A DNA stretch of 64,000 nt from assembly GCA_015484555.1 (NCBI GenBank), contig WFMZ01000056.1, positions 62,001-126,000 on the forward strand. The letters run 5' to 3'. The stretch is from Hydrogenovibrio sp. Lineage in GTDB: Bacteria > Pseudomonadota > Gammaproteobacteria > Thiomicrospirales > Thiomicrospiraceae. Positions 49,303-59,531 of this stretch are shown here, piece after piece. The position numbers were made by a program, and so were the translations under genes. Each line of letters starts with the position of its first letter. Within the stretch, counting starts at the first letter, position 1. The notes beneath the pieces were generated by a model. The model saw only the letters and a list, made by a program, of their open reading frames with translations. It searched no databases and was not told the origin of the DNA.

Positions 49303-50493
49303 CTAGAAAGCTAAACTATCTAACCCTCTCGCTAAATCTGCTTTAATATCCCTAACTGACTCTAACCCCACTGACACGCGCACCAAGTTGTCCGTAATAC
49401 CCGCTTTTAAACGTGCTTCTGGTTCAACTCGGCAATGGGTCGTCGTGGCTGGGTGCGTAATACTGGTTTTAGCATCGCCTAAGTTAGCGGTAATAGATAG
49501 CATCTCGGTTGCATCAATGACCTTCCATGCATTCTCTTGCCCGCCTTTTACTCTAAACGATAACAAGCCACCCGCACCCGTTTGCTGGACATTCGCCAGC
49601 TCGTATTGTGGATGATTGGTTAAGCCAGGGTAAAATACTGTTTCAACAGCAGGATGCGTATCTAGCCATTCTGCTAAAGCTTGCGCTCTAATGCAGTGGG
49701 CTTCCATACGAACTGACAGCGTCTCTAACCCTTTTAAAAATATCCAAGCATTGAAGGTGCTCATGGTTGGCCCTGCTGTTCGCATAAAGCCTCGAATCTC
49801 TTCGCCAACAACTTCATTAGAACCCACGACAGCCCCACCAATTGCACGACCTTGTCCATCTAAAAACTTGGTAGCTGAATGAATAATAATATCTGCACCA
49901 AGTGCTAAAGGGCGTTGTAAAACAGGCGTACAGAAACAGTTATCAACAATTAGATAAGCATTTGCAGACTTGGATAAGACTGATAAGGCTTTAATATCGG
50001 CCACTTCAGTTAAAGGGTTGGAAGGGCTTTCTAAAAAGAATGCCTTGGTATTGGGTTGAATGGCCGCTTGCCACTCTGCTACATCGGTTTGTGATACAAA
50101 AGTCACTTCCAAGCCAAACTTCGCTAAGTATTTATTGAACAACACCTTCGTGGTGCCAAAAATACTTTGCGATGAAATAATATGGTCACCCGACTCGCAC
50201 AAAGCCATAAAGGTAGACAAAATGGCAGACATACCTGAAGCGGTGCCCACACAAGCTTCTCCGCCTTCCATAAGTGCCAAGCGTTCTTCAAAGGCTCTTA
50301 CGGTTGGATTGGTGAAACGAGAGTAGACATTACCCTCTTCTGCACCACTAAAGCGGTCAGCCGCTTGCTGGGCAGAATGGTAACGAAAGCTAGAAGTTGG
50401 GAAAATAGCTTCACTATTTTCTTGCTCTGCTGTTTGCGTATAGCCGGCTCGAACGGCTAGTGTTTCAATATCGTAATTTTGATCAAGCTTCAT
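49303..50493 (-). CDS. metZ: O-succinylhomoserine sulfhydrylase
   Basis: PLP enzyme of the Cys/Met metabolism family that makes homocysteine directly from sulfide and O-succinylhomoserine, bypassing cystathionine. Seen: YSRFTNPT, GMSAI, DNCFCTPVLQRPLALGAD, the PLP-lysine motif SATKFLDGQGR and SITHPATTTH. The start at 50493 (MKLDQNYDIETL) follows GGAG by 6 bases and overlaps the purF end by 11 bases. 396 aa. The gene choice over metB rests on the purF-metZ pairing known in Pseudomonas-like genomes. Confidence 0.9.
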   Translation of the reverse strand: MKLDQNYDIETLAVRAGYTQTAEQENSEAIFPTSSFRYHSAQQAADRFSGAEEGNVYSRFTNPTVRAFEERLALMEGGEACVGTASGMSAILSTFMALCESGDHIISSQSIFGTTKVLFNKYLAKFGLEVTFVSQTDVAEWQAAIQPNTKAFFLESPSNPLTEVADIKALSVLSKSANAYLIVDNCFCTPVLQRPLALGADIIIHSATKFLDGQGRAIGGAVVGSNEVVGEEIRGFMRTAGPTMSTFNAWIFLKGLETLSVRMEAHCIRAQALAEWLDTHPAVETVFYPGLTNHPQYELANVQQTGAGGLLSFRVKGGQENAWKVIDATEMLSITANLGDAKTSITHPATTTHCRVEPEARLKAGITDNLVRVSVGLESVRDIKADLARGLDSLAF

Positions 50494-52009
50494 CGGACTC
50501 TCCGTTATGAATCCCCACCGGCTCTTGTGCGGTTTCAGGACGTTTAGACTGTGCCCCATCATTTCTGACCAACCCTAAAGAAGCTAAATATTCTTGGGTA
50601 ATATCACCCGTTGCATAGCAACCGCTAAAGCAGGAGGTATCAAATTCTGTAATCGACTTGTTACCCTGCCAAACTGCGTCTACCAAGTCCTCTAAGTGTT
50701 GATAGAACAAGCGATCCGCACCAATGTATTCCGCTACTTCTTCGGTAGTTCGGTTACTGGCTACCAACTCACTGGTAGTTGGCATATCAATACCATAAAC
50801 ATAAGGGTAACGAACGGCTGGTGCTGCTGAAGCAAAGTACACTTTTTTAGCCCCGGCATCTCTTGCCATTTGAACAATTTCACCCGATGTTGTACCGCGC
50901 ACAATAGAATCATCAACCAATAAAACGTTCTTACCTTCAAATTCTAAAGGAATGGCATTTAGCTTTTGACGAACTGATTTTTTACGTAAGGTTTGCCCCG
51001 GCATAATAAAGGTACGGCCAATATAACGGTTTTTAATAAACCCTTCTCTATAAGGTCTTTCCAACGCTTCTGCAACTTGTAAAGCAGAGGTTCTACTGGT
51101 ATCGGGAATAGGCATCACTACATCGATATCATGATCTTTCCAATCTCTTTTAATTTGTTCTGCTAGCTTCTCACCCATTCTTAAACGAGACTTATAAACT
51201 GAAATATCATCAATCATTGAATCTGGACGGGCAAAGTAAACAAACTCAAAAATACAGGGGCTGTATTGCGTCTTTTCGCTACACTGCTGAAAACTAATGC
51301 CGCCTTCTTGTGGGATAGCTACTGCTTCACCTGGTGCTAAATCTTTAAGCAAAGTGTAACCTGCCGCGGTCATTGCTACACTTTCTGAGGCAATCATGTA
51401 AGACATGGAACCATCGTCATTTTGCTTTTCGCCAACACAAATAGGTCTTAGCGCAAATGGGTCACGAAAACCGAATAGGCCGAAAGAAGGAATAACACCC
51501 ACAACAGCATAGCCACCCCGGGCTCTTTTATGCACGCGTTCAATGGCTTTAAAGATATCTTCTGACTCAATCACCAGCTTCTTTTGCTGCATCAATTCAT
51601 GCGCAAAAACATTCAATAATACTTCAGAATCTGAGTTGGTATTAAGGTGTCTTAAGTCTTGCTTATAAAGTTCGGTGCTAAGCTGCTCTGCATTGGTTAA
51701 GTTACCGTTATGCGCCATGGCAATACCGTAAGGCGAGTTGACATAAAATGGTTGAGCTTCTGCACTAGAAGAAGAACCCGCAGTAGGGTAACGTACATGA
51801 CCTATACCAATATTTCCATGTAAATCACGCATGTGTCTAGTACGAAAAACATCCTTTACCATTCCGTTATCTTTACGCTGATACAGACGACCGTTTTCAG
51901 TGGTGACAATACCTGCCGCATCTTGACCGCGGTGTTGCAACACAGTTAAAGCATCATAAATACCTTGGTTAACAGGTGAATTGGAAACGATACCGACTAT
52001 TCCACACAT
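50483..52009 (-). CDS. purF: Amidophosphoribosyltransferase
   Basis: First committed step of purine synthesis. Ntn glutaminase domain begins with the catalytic Cys2 (MCGIVGIV), with QHRGQDAAG and a mature-form start without propeptide. The PRTase domain has VLLVDDSIVRGTTS (PRPP loop). The C-terminus is extended and acidic. 508 aa (E. coli 505). The usual upstream neighbour cvpA is missing here. Confidence 0.97.
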   Translation of the reverse strand: MCGIVGIVSNSPVNQGIYDALTVLQHRGQDAAGIVTTENGRLYQRKDNGMVKDVFRTRHMRDLHGNIGIGHVRYPTAGSSSSAEAQPFYVNSPYGIAMAHNGNLTNAEQLSTELYKQDLRHLNTNSDSEVLLNVFAHELMQQKKLVIESEDIFKAIERVHKRARGGYAVVGVIPSFGLFGFRDPFALRPICVGEKQNDDGSMSYMIASESVAMTAAGYTLLKDLAPGEAVAIPQEGGISFQQCSEKTQYSPCIFEFVYFARPDSMIDDISVYKSRLRMGEKLAEQIKRDWKDHDIDVVMPIPDTSRTSALQVAEALERPYREGFIKNRYIGRTFIMPGQTLRKKSVRQKLNAIPLEFEGKNVLLVDDSIVRGTTSGEIVQMARDAGAKKVYFASAAPAVRYPYVYGIDMPTTSELVASNRTTEEVAEYIGADRLFYQHLEDLVDAVWQGNKSITEFDTSCFSGCYATGDITQEYLASLGLVRNDGAQSKRPETAQEPVGIHNGESDEA

Positions 52010-52040
52010 GGGATTCTCTCTTTAGATAAACAAAGCCAAT

Positions 52041-52673
52041 TTATTGCTTGGCAGGTTGGGTTATTTTAACGAGTTCAGACTGAATATGTAATCCAGAATT
52101 CAATCTTTTTTGATCTTTTAAGGCTTTATCCTTACTAAAGTAAGGGCCAACCCTTACAGAGTAATACTTACTTTTTGGGAAAAACTTAATATAGGCTTCA
52201 TAATCGTACTTTAGGCGCTGATACATATCTTCTGCATCTACTTTTTCTTTGTAGGCAATCAGACGAATAATCCAACTTGGCTTAGCTGCTAAAGCATTGC
52301 TATTACTCTCGGAAGTGAGCAATTTTACGGCTACTTTTTCTATCCGCCTCTCTATTGGCTTGACCGTCAATTTACCCTGCGATTTTTTCGCCACGTCCGG
52401 CTTTACATTGTCACTTTTTACTGACGCGACAGGCCTGGGTGTAGAATACGCTTTCACATCATCAGAAATTAGATAAGCTTTTTTGACCACAGGCTGTGAA
52501 GAGTCCTCGACGTCCACCACGCCATCAGGCTTAAAATTAACCGGATTGTTGTACCAAAATGGCACGACGATAATAAGTAGTAACAACCACACACCCGTGC
52601 CCGTTAAACGGTATTTGAGCAAGATGTTATCAGGAATATTACCCTGTAACTGACCGTGTTTTTCTTCTGTCAT
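52041..52673 (-). CDS. dedD: SPOR-domain protein, DedD-like
   Basis: Bitopic septal protein, 210 aa. A cytoplasmic N-terminus of about 25 residues is followed by one membrane segment (about 27-44), a Lys/Val-rich linker (45-130) and a C-terminal SPOR domain (about 132-205; WIIRLIAYKEKVDAEDMYQRL.. and YYSVRVGPYFSKDKA). SPOR domains bind denuded septal glycan. Position after folC supports DedD. Its first 4 bases overlap the folC stop. Confidence 0.85.
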   Translation of the reverse strand: MTEEKHGQLQGNIPDNILLKYRLTGTGVWLLLLIIVVPFWYNNPVNFKPDGVVDVEDSSQPVVKKAYLISDDVKAYSTPRPVASVKSDNVKPDVAKKSQGKLTVKPIERRIEKVAVKLLTSESNSNALAAKPSWIIRLIAYKEKVDAEDMYQRLKYDYEAYIKFFPKSKYYSVRVGPYFSKDKALKDQKRLNSGLHIQSELVKITQPAKQ

Positions 52674-53986
52674 TTTTCCATTCCTTCAATCAACATACCC
52701 TGTTCAATTAAAGCTTGGTAGCTTTGAGAAACGGTAAAAAAAGAACCCCAAACCAGCACCGACTGAACAGAGGTTTTTAGCATTCTCTGGGTAGCCAGTG
52801 CTACCGAATCATAACTTTGAATAGCCTCCTCGGCTACACCAGCATCTAATAGCATTGTTTTGAGCCTAGACAAGCTACTGTTCCTAGGGATGTTTAAATC
52901 TGCAATATGCCAACATCTAATATAAGGCGCCATTTTTTCAACCATTGCCTGATAATCCTTATCTGCCAACACGGAAAAAACGGCTTCGCCCTTAAAATTT
53001 ATTTCAGCTAAATAGTCAGCCAACACACCTGCTGACTGGGGATTGTGTGCCACATCAACCAACCAGTTTTGATTGTTTAACAATAAAGACTGCAAACGCC
53101 CTGGGTGCTGAATAGATTGCAACCCTTTTTCAATATCCTCTCTAGAAACAGGCAAGGCCGTTGACTTAGCGATCAACTGAATCAAGGCGACCACCCCTGC
53201 CGAATTTTGGCATTGAAAAAGGCCTTTTAAACTAGGATTCGGCAAAGCCTTTAAAGGAGGTATAGATGTCTGATTGCTTTGTAAGTCCCACTGTTGATTT
53301 GCCAGGCTGATTGCCTGAAAATCTTTGCCGGCTTGCCAAAGTTTAATGCCTAGCTTTTTGGCATGTTTCGCAATCGAATTTGGTGGGTTCATATCAGAGC
53401 AGACACTCAGTTGACCTGAACGCATAATACCAGACTTTTCAAAGCCAATTACTTCTCTATCTGATCCCAGCCAATCGCTATGATCAACATCAATAGGCGT
53501 AATCAAACTGGCATCTGCATCAATAATATTCACTGCATCCAATCGCCCGCCCAAACCAACTTCTAAAATTAAAACATCTAAAGGCATTTTGGCAAAGATG
53601 ACCAAGGCAGCCAAGGTTGAAAATTCAAAATAAGTAAGTTTGGTGTCACCTCTTGCCAGCTCTATTTCAACAAAAGCATCAACAATGACTTGATCGACAA
53701 CGGGCGTTTGATTAATTTGATAACGCTCATTAAAACGTAAAATATGAGGCGAGGTATAGCAACCCACTTGGTAACCAGCTGCACGATAAATAGCCGATAA
53801 AGTCGCTACGCTAGAACCCTTGCCATTGGTACCGGCAACACTAATAACATAAGCATTAGATGACAATAAATTTAAGCGTTCTGCAACTTGTGAGACCCTG
53901 TCTAAACCGAGATCAATTTCAGTTGCGTGCAAGGCAAGCAACCAGTCAATCCAAGTTTGCAAAGAAGATTCAGGCGTAGGGGGCAA
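52670..53986 (-). CDS. folC: Bifunctional folylpolyglutamate synthase/dihydrofolate synthase
   Basis: ATP-dependent ligase related to the Mur ligases, 438 aa. Seen: VISVAGTNGKGSSVAT (P-loop), YTSPHILRFNERYQI, LEVGLGGRLDAVN, DHSDWLG and the C-domain VDVAHNPQSAG. The segment QNSAGVVALIQL is encoded by a diverged copy of the dispersed repeat at 53191-53210. Order accD-folC-dedD is standard in this class. Confidence 0.96.
   Translation of the reverse strand: MPPTPESSLQTWIDWLLALHATEIDLGLDRVSQVAERLNLLSSNAYVISVAGTNGKGSSVATLSAIYRAAGYQVGCYTSPHILRFNERYQINQTPVVDQVIVDAFVEIELARGDTKLTYFEFSTLAALVIFAKMPLDVLILEVGLGGRLDAVNIIDADASLITPIDVDHSDWLGSDREVIGFEKSGIMRSGQLSVCSDMNPPNSIAKHAKKLGIKLWQAGKDFQAISLANQQWDLQSNQTSIPPLKALPNPSLKGLFQCQNSAGVVALIQLIAKSTALPVSREDIEKGLQSIQHPGRLQSLLLNNQNWLVDVAHNPQSAGVLADYLAEINFKGEAVFSVLADKDYQAMVEKMAPYIRCWHIADLNIPRNSSLSRLKTMLLDAGVAEEAIQSYDSVALATQRMLKTSVQSVLVWGSFFTVSQSYQALIEQGMLIEGMEK
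53191..53210 (+). repeat. Diverged copy of the dispersed motif inside folC
   Basis: CCACCCCTGCCGAATTTTGG. The first nine bases match, then G-to-C and one inserted or substituted A. It may be a decayed or emerging copy, or coincidence. Confidence 0.4.
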
Positions 53987-54059
53987 GGGTATACTCTTTG
54001 TAAATTATCGAACTTTAAAAAGGAGAGGGCTACCTCACCAGAAAATCACTTTTATCGAG

Positions 54060-54914
54060 TTAAGCTGTTTTTTGTAGCAACATGCGACAAACAGAAGCAA
54101 TTTCTTTATTCAGTTCATGACGATGGACAATCATATCTAAAGCTCCATGTTCTAATAAAAACTCTGAACGCTGAAAACCTTCTGGTAATTTTTCACGTAC
54201 TGTTTGCTCAATAACACGAGGGCCAGCAAAACCAATTAAGGCCTTAGGCTCACCAATATTAATATCGCCTAACATCGCGAAACTAGCAGAAACACCACCC
54301 ATAGTTGGGTCGGTTAGCACAGAGATAAAAGGCAAACCTGCTGCTCGTAATTTACCTAGTGCCGCACTGGTTTTGGCCATTTGCATTAATGAGAACAAGG
54401 CTTCTTGCATTCGTGCGCCACCAGACATAGAGAAAATCACCAAAGGAGAGCGATCTTTAATTGCTTCATCTACCGCTCTGACAAACTTTTCACCCATCAC
54501 AGAGCCCATTGAACCGCCCATAAAGCGGAAGTCAAAAGCACCAGCAATAACTTCTAGCCCGTCAATTCTACCTTTTAAGGTAATAAAATTCTCTTTCTCA
54601 CCCGTTGCTTTTTGGGCTTGTGCAAGACGTGTTTTATAAGCTTTGATATCTTTAAACTTTAATCTATCGACAGGAGATAAGTTTGCATTTAGCTCTAGGC
54701 TTGAACCCTCATCTAAAAAGGCCGCCAATCTAGCCCTGCCACCTAAACGCATGTGATGATCACACTTAGGGCAAACTTCTTTATTGCGAGATACTTCTGA
54801 ACGATACAGCGTACTTTCACACTTAGGACACTTAACCCACAAGCCTTCCGGCACGGTTTTCTTTCTATCTGTTACTTGCTTAATGCTCGGTAATATTTTT
54901 TCAAACCAGCTCAT
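54060..54914 (-). CDS. accD: Acetyl-CoA carboxylase carboxyltransferase subunit beta
   Basis: Beta half of the carboxyltransferase making malonyl-CoA. The N-terminal zinc ribbon has Cys29, Cys32, Cys48 and Cys51 (WVKCPKCES.. and [10 protein letters not shown]). The crotonase-like domain shows [35 protein letters not shown] and [11 protein letters not shown]. The start at 54914 ([12 protein letters not shown]) has GGAGAAG upstream; the TTG four codons earlier overlaps that site. 284 aa. Confidence 0.97.
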   Translation of the reverse strand: MSWFEKILPSIKQVTDRKKTVPEGLWVKCPKCESTLYRSEVSRNKEVCPKCDHHMRLGGRARLAAFLDEGSSLELNANLSPVDRLKFKDIKAYKTRLAQAQKATGEKENFITLKGRIDGLEVIAGAFDFRFMGGSMGSVMGEKFVRAVDEAIKDRSPLVIFSMSGGARMQEALFSLMQMAKTSAALGKLRAAGLPFISVLTDPTMGGVSASFAMLGDINIGEPKALIGFAGPRVIEQTVREKLPEGFQRSEFLLEHGALDMIVHRHELNKEIASVCRMLLQKTA

Positions 54915-54958
54915 CTTCTTCTCCAAACCATAAGGGATTCATCCCCTTACATATTAAC

Positions 54959-55780
54959 TTATAATTCGTTATCTGCCTTATCAACAGCTTGCTTAAATTC
55001 GATCATTTTTTGGGTAATAGCATCAATAATGGCTGACTTACCTGCATCCATATTATCTTCAATTAACTGCACTAAAGAGGAGCCCACAATAATGGCATCG
55101 CCAACCTTAGCCATTTGATAAGCGGCTTCACCATTTCGAATACCAAAACCAATACCTATCGGTAAGCCTAGGCGTTCTCTAATATGGTTTACATGTTGGG
55201 TAACACCCTGCACATCTAAATCTTTAGAACCGGTCACACCTTTTAAAGAGACATAGTAGGCGAATCCAGCACCTTGCTCATTCACCGCTTTCAAGCGTGA
55301 ATCTGGCGTAGTTGGTGATACCAAGAAAATTCGATCTAAATCTTGTGACGACAAAGCTTCTAAGTAGCCTGCCGTTTCTTCTGGCGGCATATCAACCGTT
55401 AACACAGCATCTACGCCGGATTCGCGGGCTTGCTTAGCAAAGGTTTCATAGCCCTTGGCTTCGATCGGGTTCAAATACCCCATTAATACCACCGGCGTCA
55501 CATCATCAAAACTTCTAAATTCTTTAACCATGACCAACACATCCGTCAAACTCACGTTATGTGTTAAGGCACGTTCTACTGCTTTTTGAATAACCGGACC
55601 ATCTGCCATTGGGTCTGAAAAAGGCACGCCTAATTCTAATATATTCGCCCCTTCTTTAACTAAGGTCCTCATTAAATCCAAGGTCATATCTGGATGCGGA
55701 TCACCCGCGGTAATATAAGGAATTAAGGCTGTTTTATTAGCCGATTTTAAAGCGGCTAAGGTACTTTGTATTCTACTCAA
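54959..55780 (-). CDS. trpA: Tryptophan synthase alpha subunit
   Basis: Cleaves indole-3-glycerol phosphate. Catalytic Glu49 ([11 protein letters not shown]) and Asp60 (MADGP) are present, with [16 protein letters not shown] and [11 protein letters not shown]. 273 aa. It overlaps trpB by 4 bases, consistent with the stoichiometric alpha/beta complex. Confidence 0.97.
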   Translation of the reverse strand: MSRIQSTLAALKSANKTALIPYITAGDPHPDMTLDLMRTLVKEGANILELGVPFSDPMADGPVIQKAVERALTHNVSLTDVLVMVKEFRSFDDVTPVVLMGYLNPIEAKGYETFAKQARESGVDAVLTVDMPPEETAGYLEALSSQDLDRIFLVSPTTPDSRLKAVNEQGAGFAYYVSLKGVTGSKDLDVQGVTQHVNHIRERLGLPIGIGFGIRNGEAAYQMAKVGDAIIVGSSLVQLIEDNMDAGKSAIIDAITQKMIEFKQAVDKADNEL

Positions 55781-56994
55781 AACTCAAACCCTTCAATTTT
55801 GGCAACCGTGTCCATGTCCTTGTCTCCACGTCCGGACAAGTTCACAATAATAGTTTGCTCTTTGTTCATAGTTGGTGCTAATTTAGTTGCATACGCAATG
55901 GCATGACTAGATTCTAGCGCAGGAATAATTCCTTCCAATCGCGTTAAATCTCTAAACCCTTGCATGGCTTCATCATCTGTAACTGCCACGTATTCTACTC
56001 GACCAATGTCTTTCAACCAACAATGCTCAGGGCCCACCCCTGGGTAATCTAGCCCTGCAGAGATTGAATGGGTGCCTAAAATCTGGCCATTTTCATCTTG
56101 CATTAAATAAACACGGTTGCCATGTAAGACACCCGGCTTACCTTTACATAAAGGAGCAGCATGATCTGGCGTATCTAAACCACGACCCGCTGGCTCTACG
56201 CCATACATTTTAACACTCTCATCTGACAAGAAATCATGAAACAAACCAATGGCATTAGAGCCGCCGCCAACGCAAGCTACAAGCGCATCGGGTAAAGCAC
56301 CTTCGTGCGCTTGAAGCTGTTTTTTTGCTTCCACACCAATAATTCTCTGGAAATCACGCACCATCGCTGGATAAGGGTGTGGACCTGCAACAGTACCAAT
56401 GATATAAAAGGTATCATCAACATTGGTTACCCAGTCTCTCATCGCTTCATTCAAGGCATCTTTTAAGGTTTGTGTACCCGATTCAACGGCCACGACTTTA
56501 GCGCCTAGCATTTTCATACGAGCCACATTAGGTGCTTGACGAATAACATCTTCAGCACCCATATAAACAACGCATTCTAACCCTAATCGAGCCGCTACGG
56601 TGGCACTGGCAACACCATGTTGCCCTGCACCGGTTTCGGCAATAATTCTTGTTTTACCCAGACGTTTAGCCAATAAAGCTTGACCAATGGTATTATTTAT
56701 TTTGTGCGCACCAGTATGGTTTAAATCTTCTCGTTTAAGATAAATCTTAGCACCACCCAATGAATCTGACCAACGCTTGGCATAATACAACGGACTAGGA
56801 CGTCCAACGTAATTAACCAAGTCATCGTTCAACTCTTTTAGGAAGTCGGGATCACTTTTAACAGACTCGTACTGCTGTTCTAACTCTGCTAAAGCCGTCA
56901 TTAGGGTTTCTGGCGCAAACTTGCCGCCATAGATACCGAAATGGCCATGTTTATCTGGATACTGGGAATAATCTATGTTCATATCTTTTTTCAT
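55777..56994 (-). CDS. trpB: Tryptophan synthase beta subunit
   Basis: PLP enzyme joining indole to serine. The PLP Lys is Lys98 in HTGAHKINN, with [28 protein letters not shown] and the C-terminal SGRGDKDM. Two possible starts (residue 1 or Met5 at 56982) give 405 or 401 aa. 13 bases separate it from trpF. Confidence 0.97.
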   Translation of the reverse strand: MKKDMNIDYSQYPDKHGHFGIYGGKFAPETLMTALAELEQQYESVKSDPDFLKELNDDLVNYVGRPSPLYYAKRWSDSLGGAKIYLKREDLNHTGAHKINNTIGQALLAKRLGKTRIIAETGAGQHGVASATVAARLGLECVVYMGAEDVIRQAPNVARMKMLGAKVVAVESGTQTLKDALNEAMRDWVTNVDDTFYIIGTVAGPHPYPAMVRDFQRIIGVEAKKQLQAHEGALPDALVACVGGGSNAIGLFHDFLSDESVKMYGVEPAGRGLDTPDHAAPLCKGKPGVLHGNRVYLMQDENGQILGTHSISAGLDYPGVGPEHCWLKDIGRVEYVAVTDDEAMQGFRDLTRLEGIIPALESSHAIAYATKLAPTMNKEQTIIVNLSGRGDKDMDTVAKIEGFEF

Positions 56995-57007
56995 CTTTAT
57001 TCTTTGG

Positions 57008-57640
57008 TTAGCAACTCATCGAGTTGGCTATAAAATTTTGTATTTTGGTCGCAGACTTAACACCCTCTGAAGCTTCAACGCCGCCGCTGACATCGACTGC
57101 CCAAGGGTGAATGATATTAATAGCCTCTTGCACATTGTCTGCCACTAAACCACCCGCAAGCACAATGGGTATATTCAACTCGCTCGTCGCCTGCTCATTC
57201 AACCATTGCCAATTAAAGGATTCACCTGTTCCACCAGGGATACCTTTTACATAGGTATCAAATAAAACCGCTTGTGCTGAAGGATAACCAGACATAACCT
57301 CTAACAAGCTCGTATCACTTTGAATACGAATTGCTTTGATATAAGGGCGGTTAAACTGCTGGCAAAAATCTTCTGGCTCATCACCATGAAACTGCAACAG
57401 GTCAACTTGCGTATTGGCAATCACACTTTCAACCAATGCTTTTTCAGGGTTCACAAATAAAGCAACCGAGGTCACAAAAGCAGGTAAGCTCGCCACTATT
57501 TCAGTTGCTTGTTCAATACTAACGTGTCGAACACTCTTAGGATAAAATACCAAACCAATTGCATCCGCCCCCGCATTCGCTGCGGCCAACGCATCAGCAA
57601 CATTAGTAATACCACAAATTTTTATTCGGGTTCTAGCCAT
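57008..57640 (-). CDS. trpF: Phosphoribosylanthranilate isomerase
   Basis: Amadori isomerase of tryptophan synthesis, 210 aa. Catalytic Cys in KICGIT and Asp in LFDTYVKG, plus [17 protein letters not shown] and VDVSGGVE. The start at 57640 ([10 protein letters not shown]) lies just past the truA stop; a GTG five codons earlier overlaps truA. Only trpF, trpB and trpA are here; the early trp genes are elsewhere, as in pseudomonads. Confidence 0.96.
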   Translation of the reverse strand: MARTRIKICGITNVADALAAANAGADAIGLVFYPKSVRHVSIEQATEIVASLPAFVTSVALFVNPEKALVESVIANTQVDLLQFHGDEPEDFCQQFNRPYIKAIRIQSDTSLLEVMSGYPSAQAVLFDTYVKGIPGGTGESFNWQWLNEQATSELNIPIVLAGGLVADNVQEAINIIHPWAVDVSGGVEASEGVKSATKIQNFIANSMSC

Positions 57641-57642
57641 GC

Positions 57643-58428
57643 TTAAGGGTTCCACAATAAAGTATCTAACAAATTCTCGGGTAAATCATATTTTTCAGGG
57701 TAAAACGCATTCACAAAATATAAACCATCAGCCGGCGCGGTCATGCCGGCAAGTCGTCTATTTTTAGCATCCAACACTTCTGCCATCCAATCAATTGGCT
57801 TCGCGCCCTTACCCACTTTAATTAAGCTGCCGGCAATGTTGCGAACCATGTGGTGTAAAAAAGCATTCGCTTTGATATCAATAAAAATAAAATCGCCATT
57901 CCGAATCACACTAATAGATTGCATATCACGATTAGCATGTGCGGCCTGGCAAGACGACGCCCTAAAAGAGGTGAAGTCATGCTCGCCCACTAAGGCTTGT
58001 GCCGCTTGATGCATGGCATTTTCATCTAGTCGTTGTCGCACCCAAGTTGCTCTGCTGGCTAAAATGGCCGCTTGAACATTACGATTATAAATCACGTAAC
58101 GATACTGCCTTGCAAAGGCTCGAAAACGAGCATTAAATTCATCGGGTACTTGGCGTAACCAAGTGATACGAATATCTCTAGGTAACTTAGTATTTGCACC
58201 TTCTATCCAGGCATTGTCATGACGCACAACGGTGGTTTCAAAATGAACCACTTGACCAATGGCATGAACACCTGTATCGGTACGCCCTGCACATTGCACT
58301 GATACTGGCTCGTTTGCAATATTGCTTAAGGCCGCTTCAATCAATTGCTGAACACTTATACAATGCTCTTGGCTTTGCCAACCACAGTATTGCGTGCCCT
58401 GGTATTCAATCCCTAGTGCCATTTTCAT
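57643..58428 (-). CDS. truA: tRNA pseudouridine(38-40) synthase TruA
   Basis: Modifies the tRNA anticodon arm. Catalytic Asp in AGRTDTGVHA, preceded by GIEYQGTQYCGWQSQ, with FRARFAxxRxY-like FNARFRAFARQYRY and FLHHMVRNIAGSL. 261 aa. It lies between asd and trpF, a conserved order, though the fimV gene often found before truA is absent here. Confidence 0.96.
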   Translation of the reverse strand: MKMALGIEYQGTQYCGWQSQEHCISVQQLIEAALSNIANEPVSVQCAGRTDTGVHAIGQVVHFETTVVRHDNAWIEGANTKLPRDIRITWLRQVPDEFNARFRAFARQYRYVIYNRNVQAAILASRATWVRQRLDENAMHQAAQALVGEHDFTSFRASSCQAAHANRDMQSISVIRNGDFIFIDIKANAFLHHMVRNIAGSLIKVGKGAKPIDWMAEVLDAKNRRLAGMTAPADGLYFVNAFYPEKYDLPENLLDTLLWNP

Positions 58429-58447
58429 AACGAGCTATCGTTCAACT

Positions 58448-59470
58448 TTAAATATGGTCTTTAATTAATAGCTCTGCAATTTGCACAGTATTGGTCGCAG
58501 CACCTTTACGAACGTTATCTGCCACCACCCACATGTTCAAGCCTTTATCACAAGAAATATCTTCTCGGATACGCCCCACATAAACAGGGTTGGTATTCGT
58601 TGCATCAGAGACTGCCGTTGGATAACCGCCATCAACCAATTCATCAATCACTTCAATACCATCAAAATTAGTTAATAATGCTTTGGCCTTTTGAGCAGTA
58701 ATCTTTTCTTTTGTTTCAATATGAACCGCTTCACTGTGACCAAAGAAAACCGGCACTCGGACTGCCGTTGGGTTGACTTGAATAGAATCATCACCCATAA
58801 TTTTCTTTGTTTCCCACACCATTTTCATTTCTTCTTTGGTGTAGCCATTTTCCATAAATACATCAATTTGCGGAATAACATTAAAGGCAATTTGCTTAGG
58901 ATAAACTTCCACGTCTACTTTCTTAAGGTTTAGCAGGTTAGCCGTTTGTCTTGCCAGCTCATCAATGCCTTCTTTACCAGAACCTGATACGGCTTGATAG
59001 GTTGATACGTTGATACGAGTAATTCCCACTGCATCATAAATAGGCTTTAACGCAACCAACATTTGAATAGTTGAGCAGTTTGGATTAGCGATAATGCCAC
59101 GATTTTTATAACCAATAACGGCTTCAGGGTTTACTTCAGGTACGATTAACGGAATATCATCGTCATATCTAAATTCAGAAGTATTATCAACAACGATACA
59201 ACCCGCAGCCGCTGCTTTAGGCGCATACTCACGTGAGACGCTTGCACCTGGTGAAAATAAACCAATTTGAACTTTAGAAAAGTCAAATTCAGCCAAATCT
59301 TGAACCGTAATCCAGCTACCGTTAAATTCTAATTTCTTTCCTGCAGAACGGCTACTGGCTAGAAGATAGATATTTCCAACTGGAAACTCACGCTCTTCTA
59401 ATACTTTCAAAATGGCTTCGCCTACTGCACCTGATGCGCCAACTACGGCAATATCATATTTCTTTGTCAT
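58448..59470 (-). CDS. asd: Aspartate-semialdehyde dehydrogenase
   Basis: NADPH-dependent branch enzyme for Lys, DAP, Thr and Met. Nucleotide loop VVGASGAVGEAIL near residue 10, catalytic Cys132 in ANPNCSTIQM, and STYQAVSGSGKEG. 340 aa. Its product feeds both the DAP used by MurE and the homoserine used by MetZ, genes also in this window. Confidence 0.96.
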   Translation of the reverse strand: MTKKYDIAVVGASGAVGEAILKVLEEREFPVGNIYLLASSRSAGKKLEFNGSWITVQDLAEFDFSKVQIGLFSPGASVSREYAPKAAAAGCIVVDNTSEFRYDDDIPLIVPEVNPEAVIGYKNRGIIANPNCSTIQMLVALKPIYDAVGITRINVSTYQAVSGSGKEGIDELARQTANLLNLKKVDVEVYPKQIAFNVIPQIDVFMENGYTKEEMKMVWETKKIMGDDSIQVNPTAVRVPVFFGHSEAVHIETKEKITAQKAKALLTNFDGIEVIDELVDGGYPTAVSDATNTNPVYVGRIREDISCDKGLNMWVVADNVRKGAATNTVQIAELLIKDHI

Positions 59471-59531
59471 ATTATTCTCTTATCTGTTTCCAAAAGCTTT
59501 TATTTAACTACTTTTAAAATTAAATTAGTTT

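Noticed and set aside
56026-56055. CCCACCCCTGGGTAATC in trpB resembles the dispersed motif
   Set aside because: It encodes the conserved YPGVGPEH segment of TrpB; only ten bases match and the flank does not.
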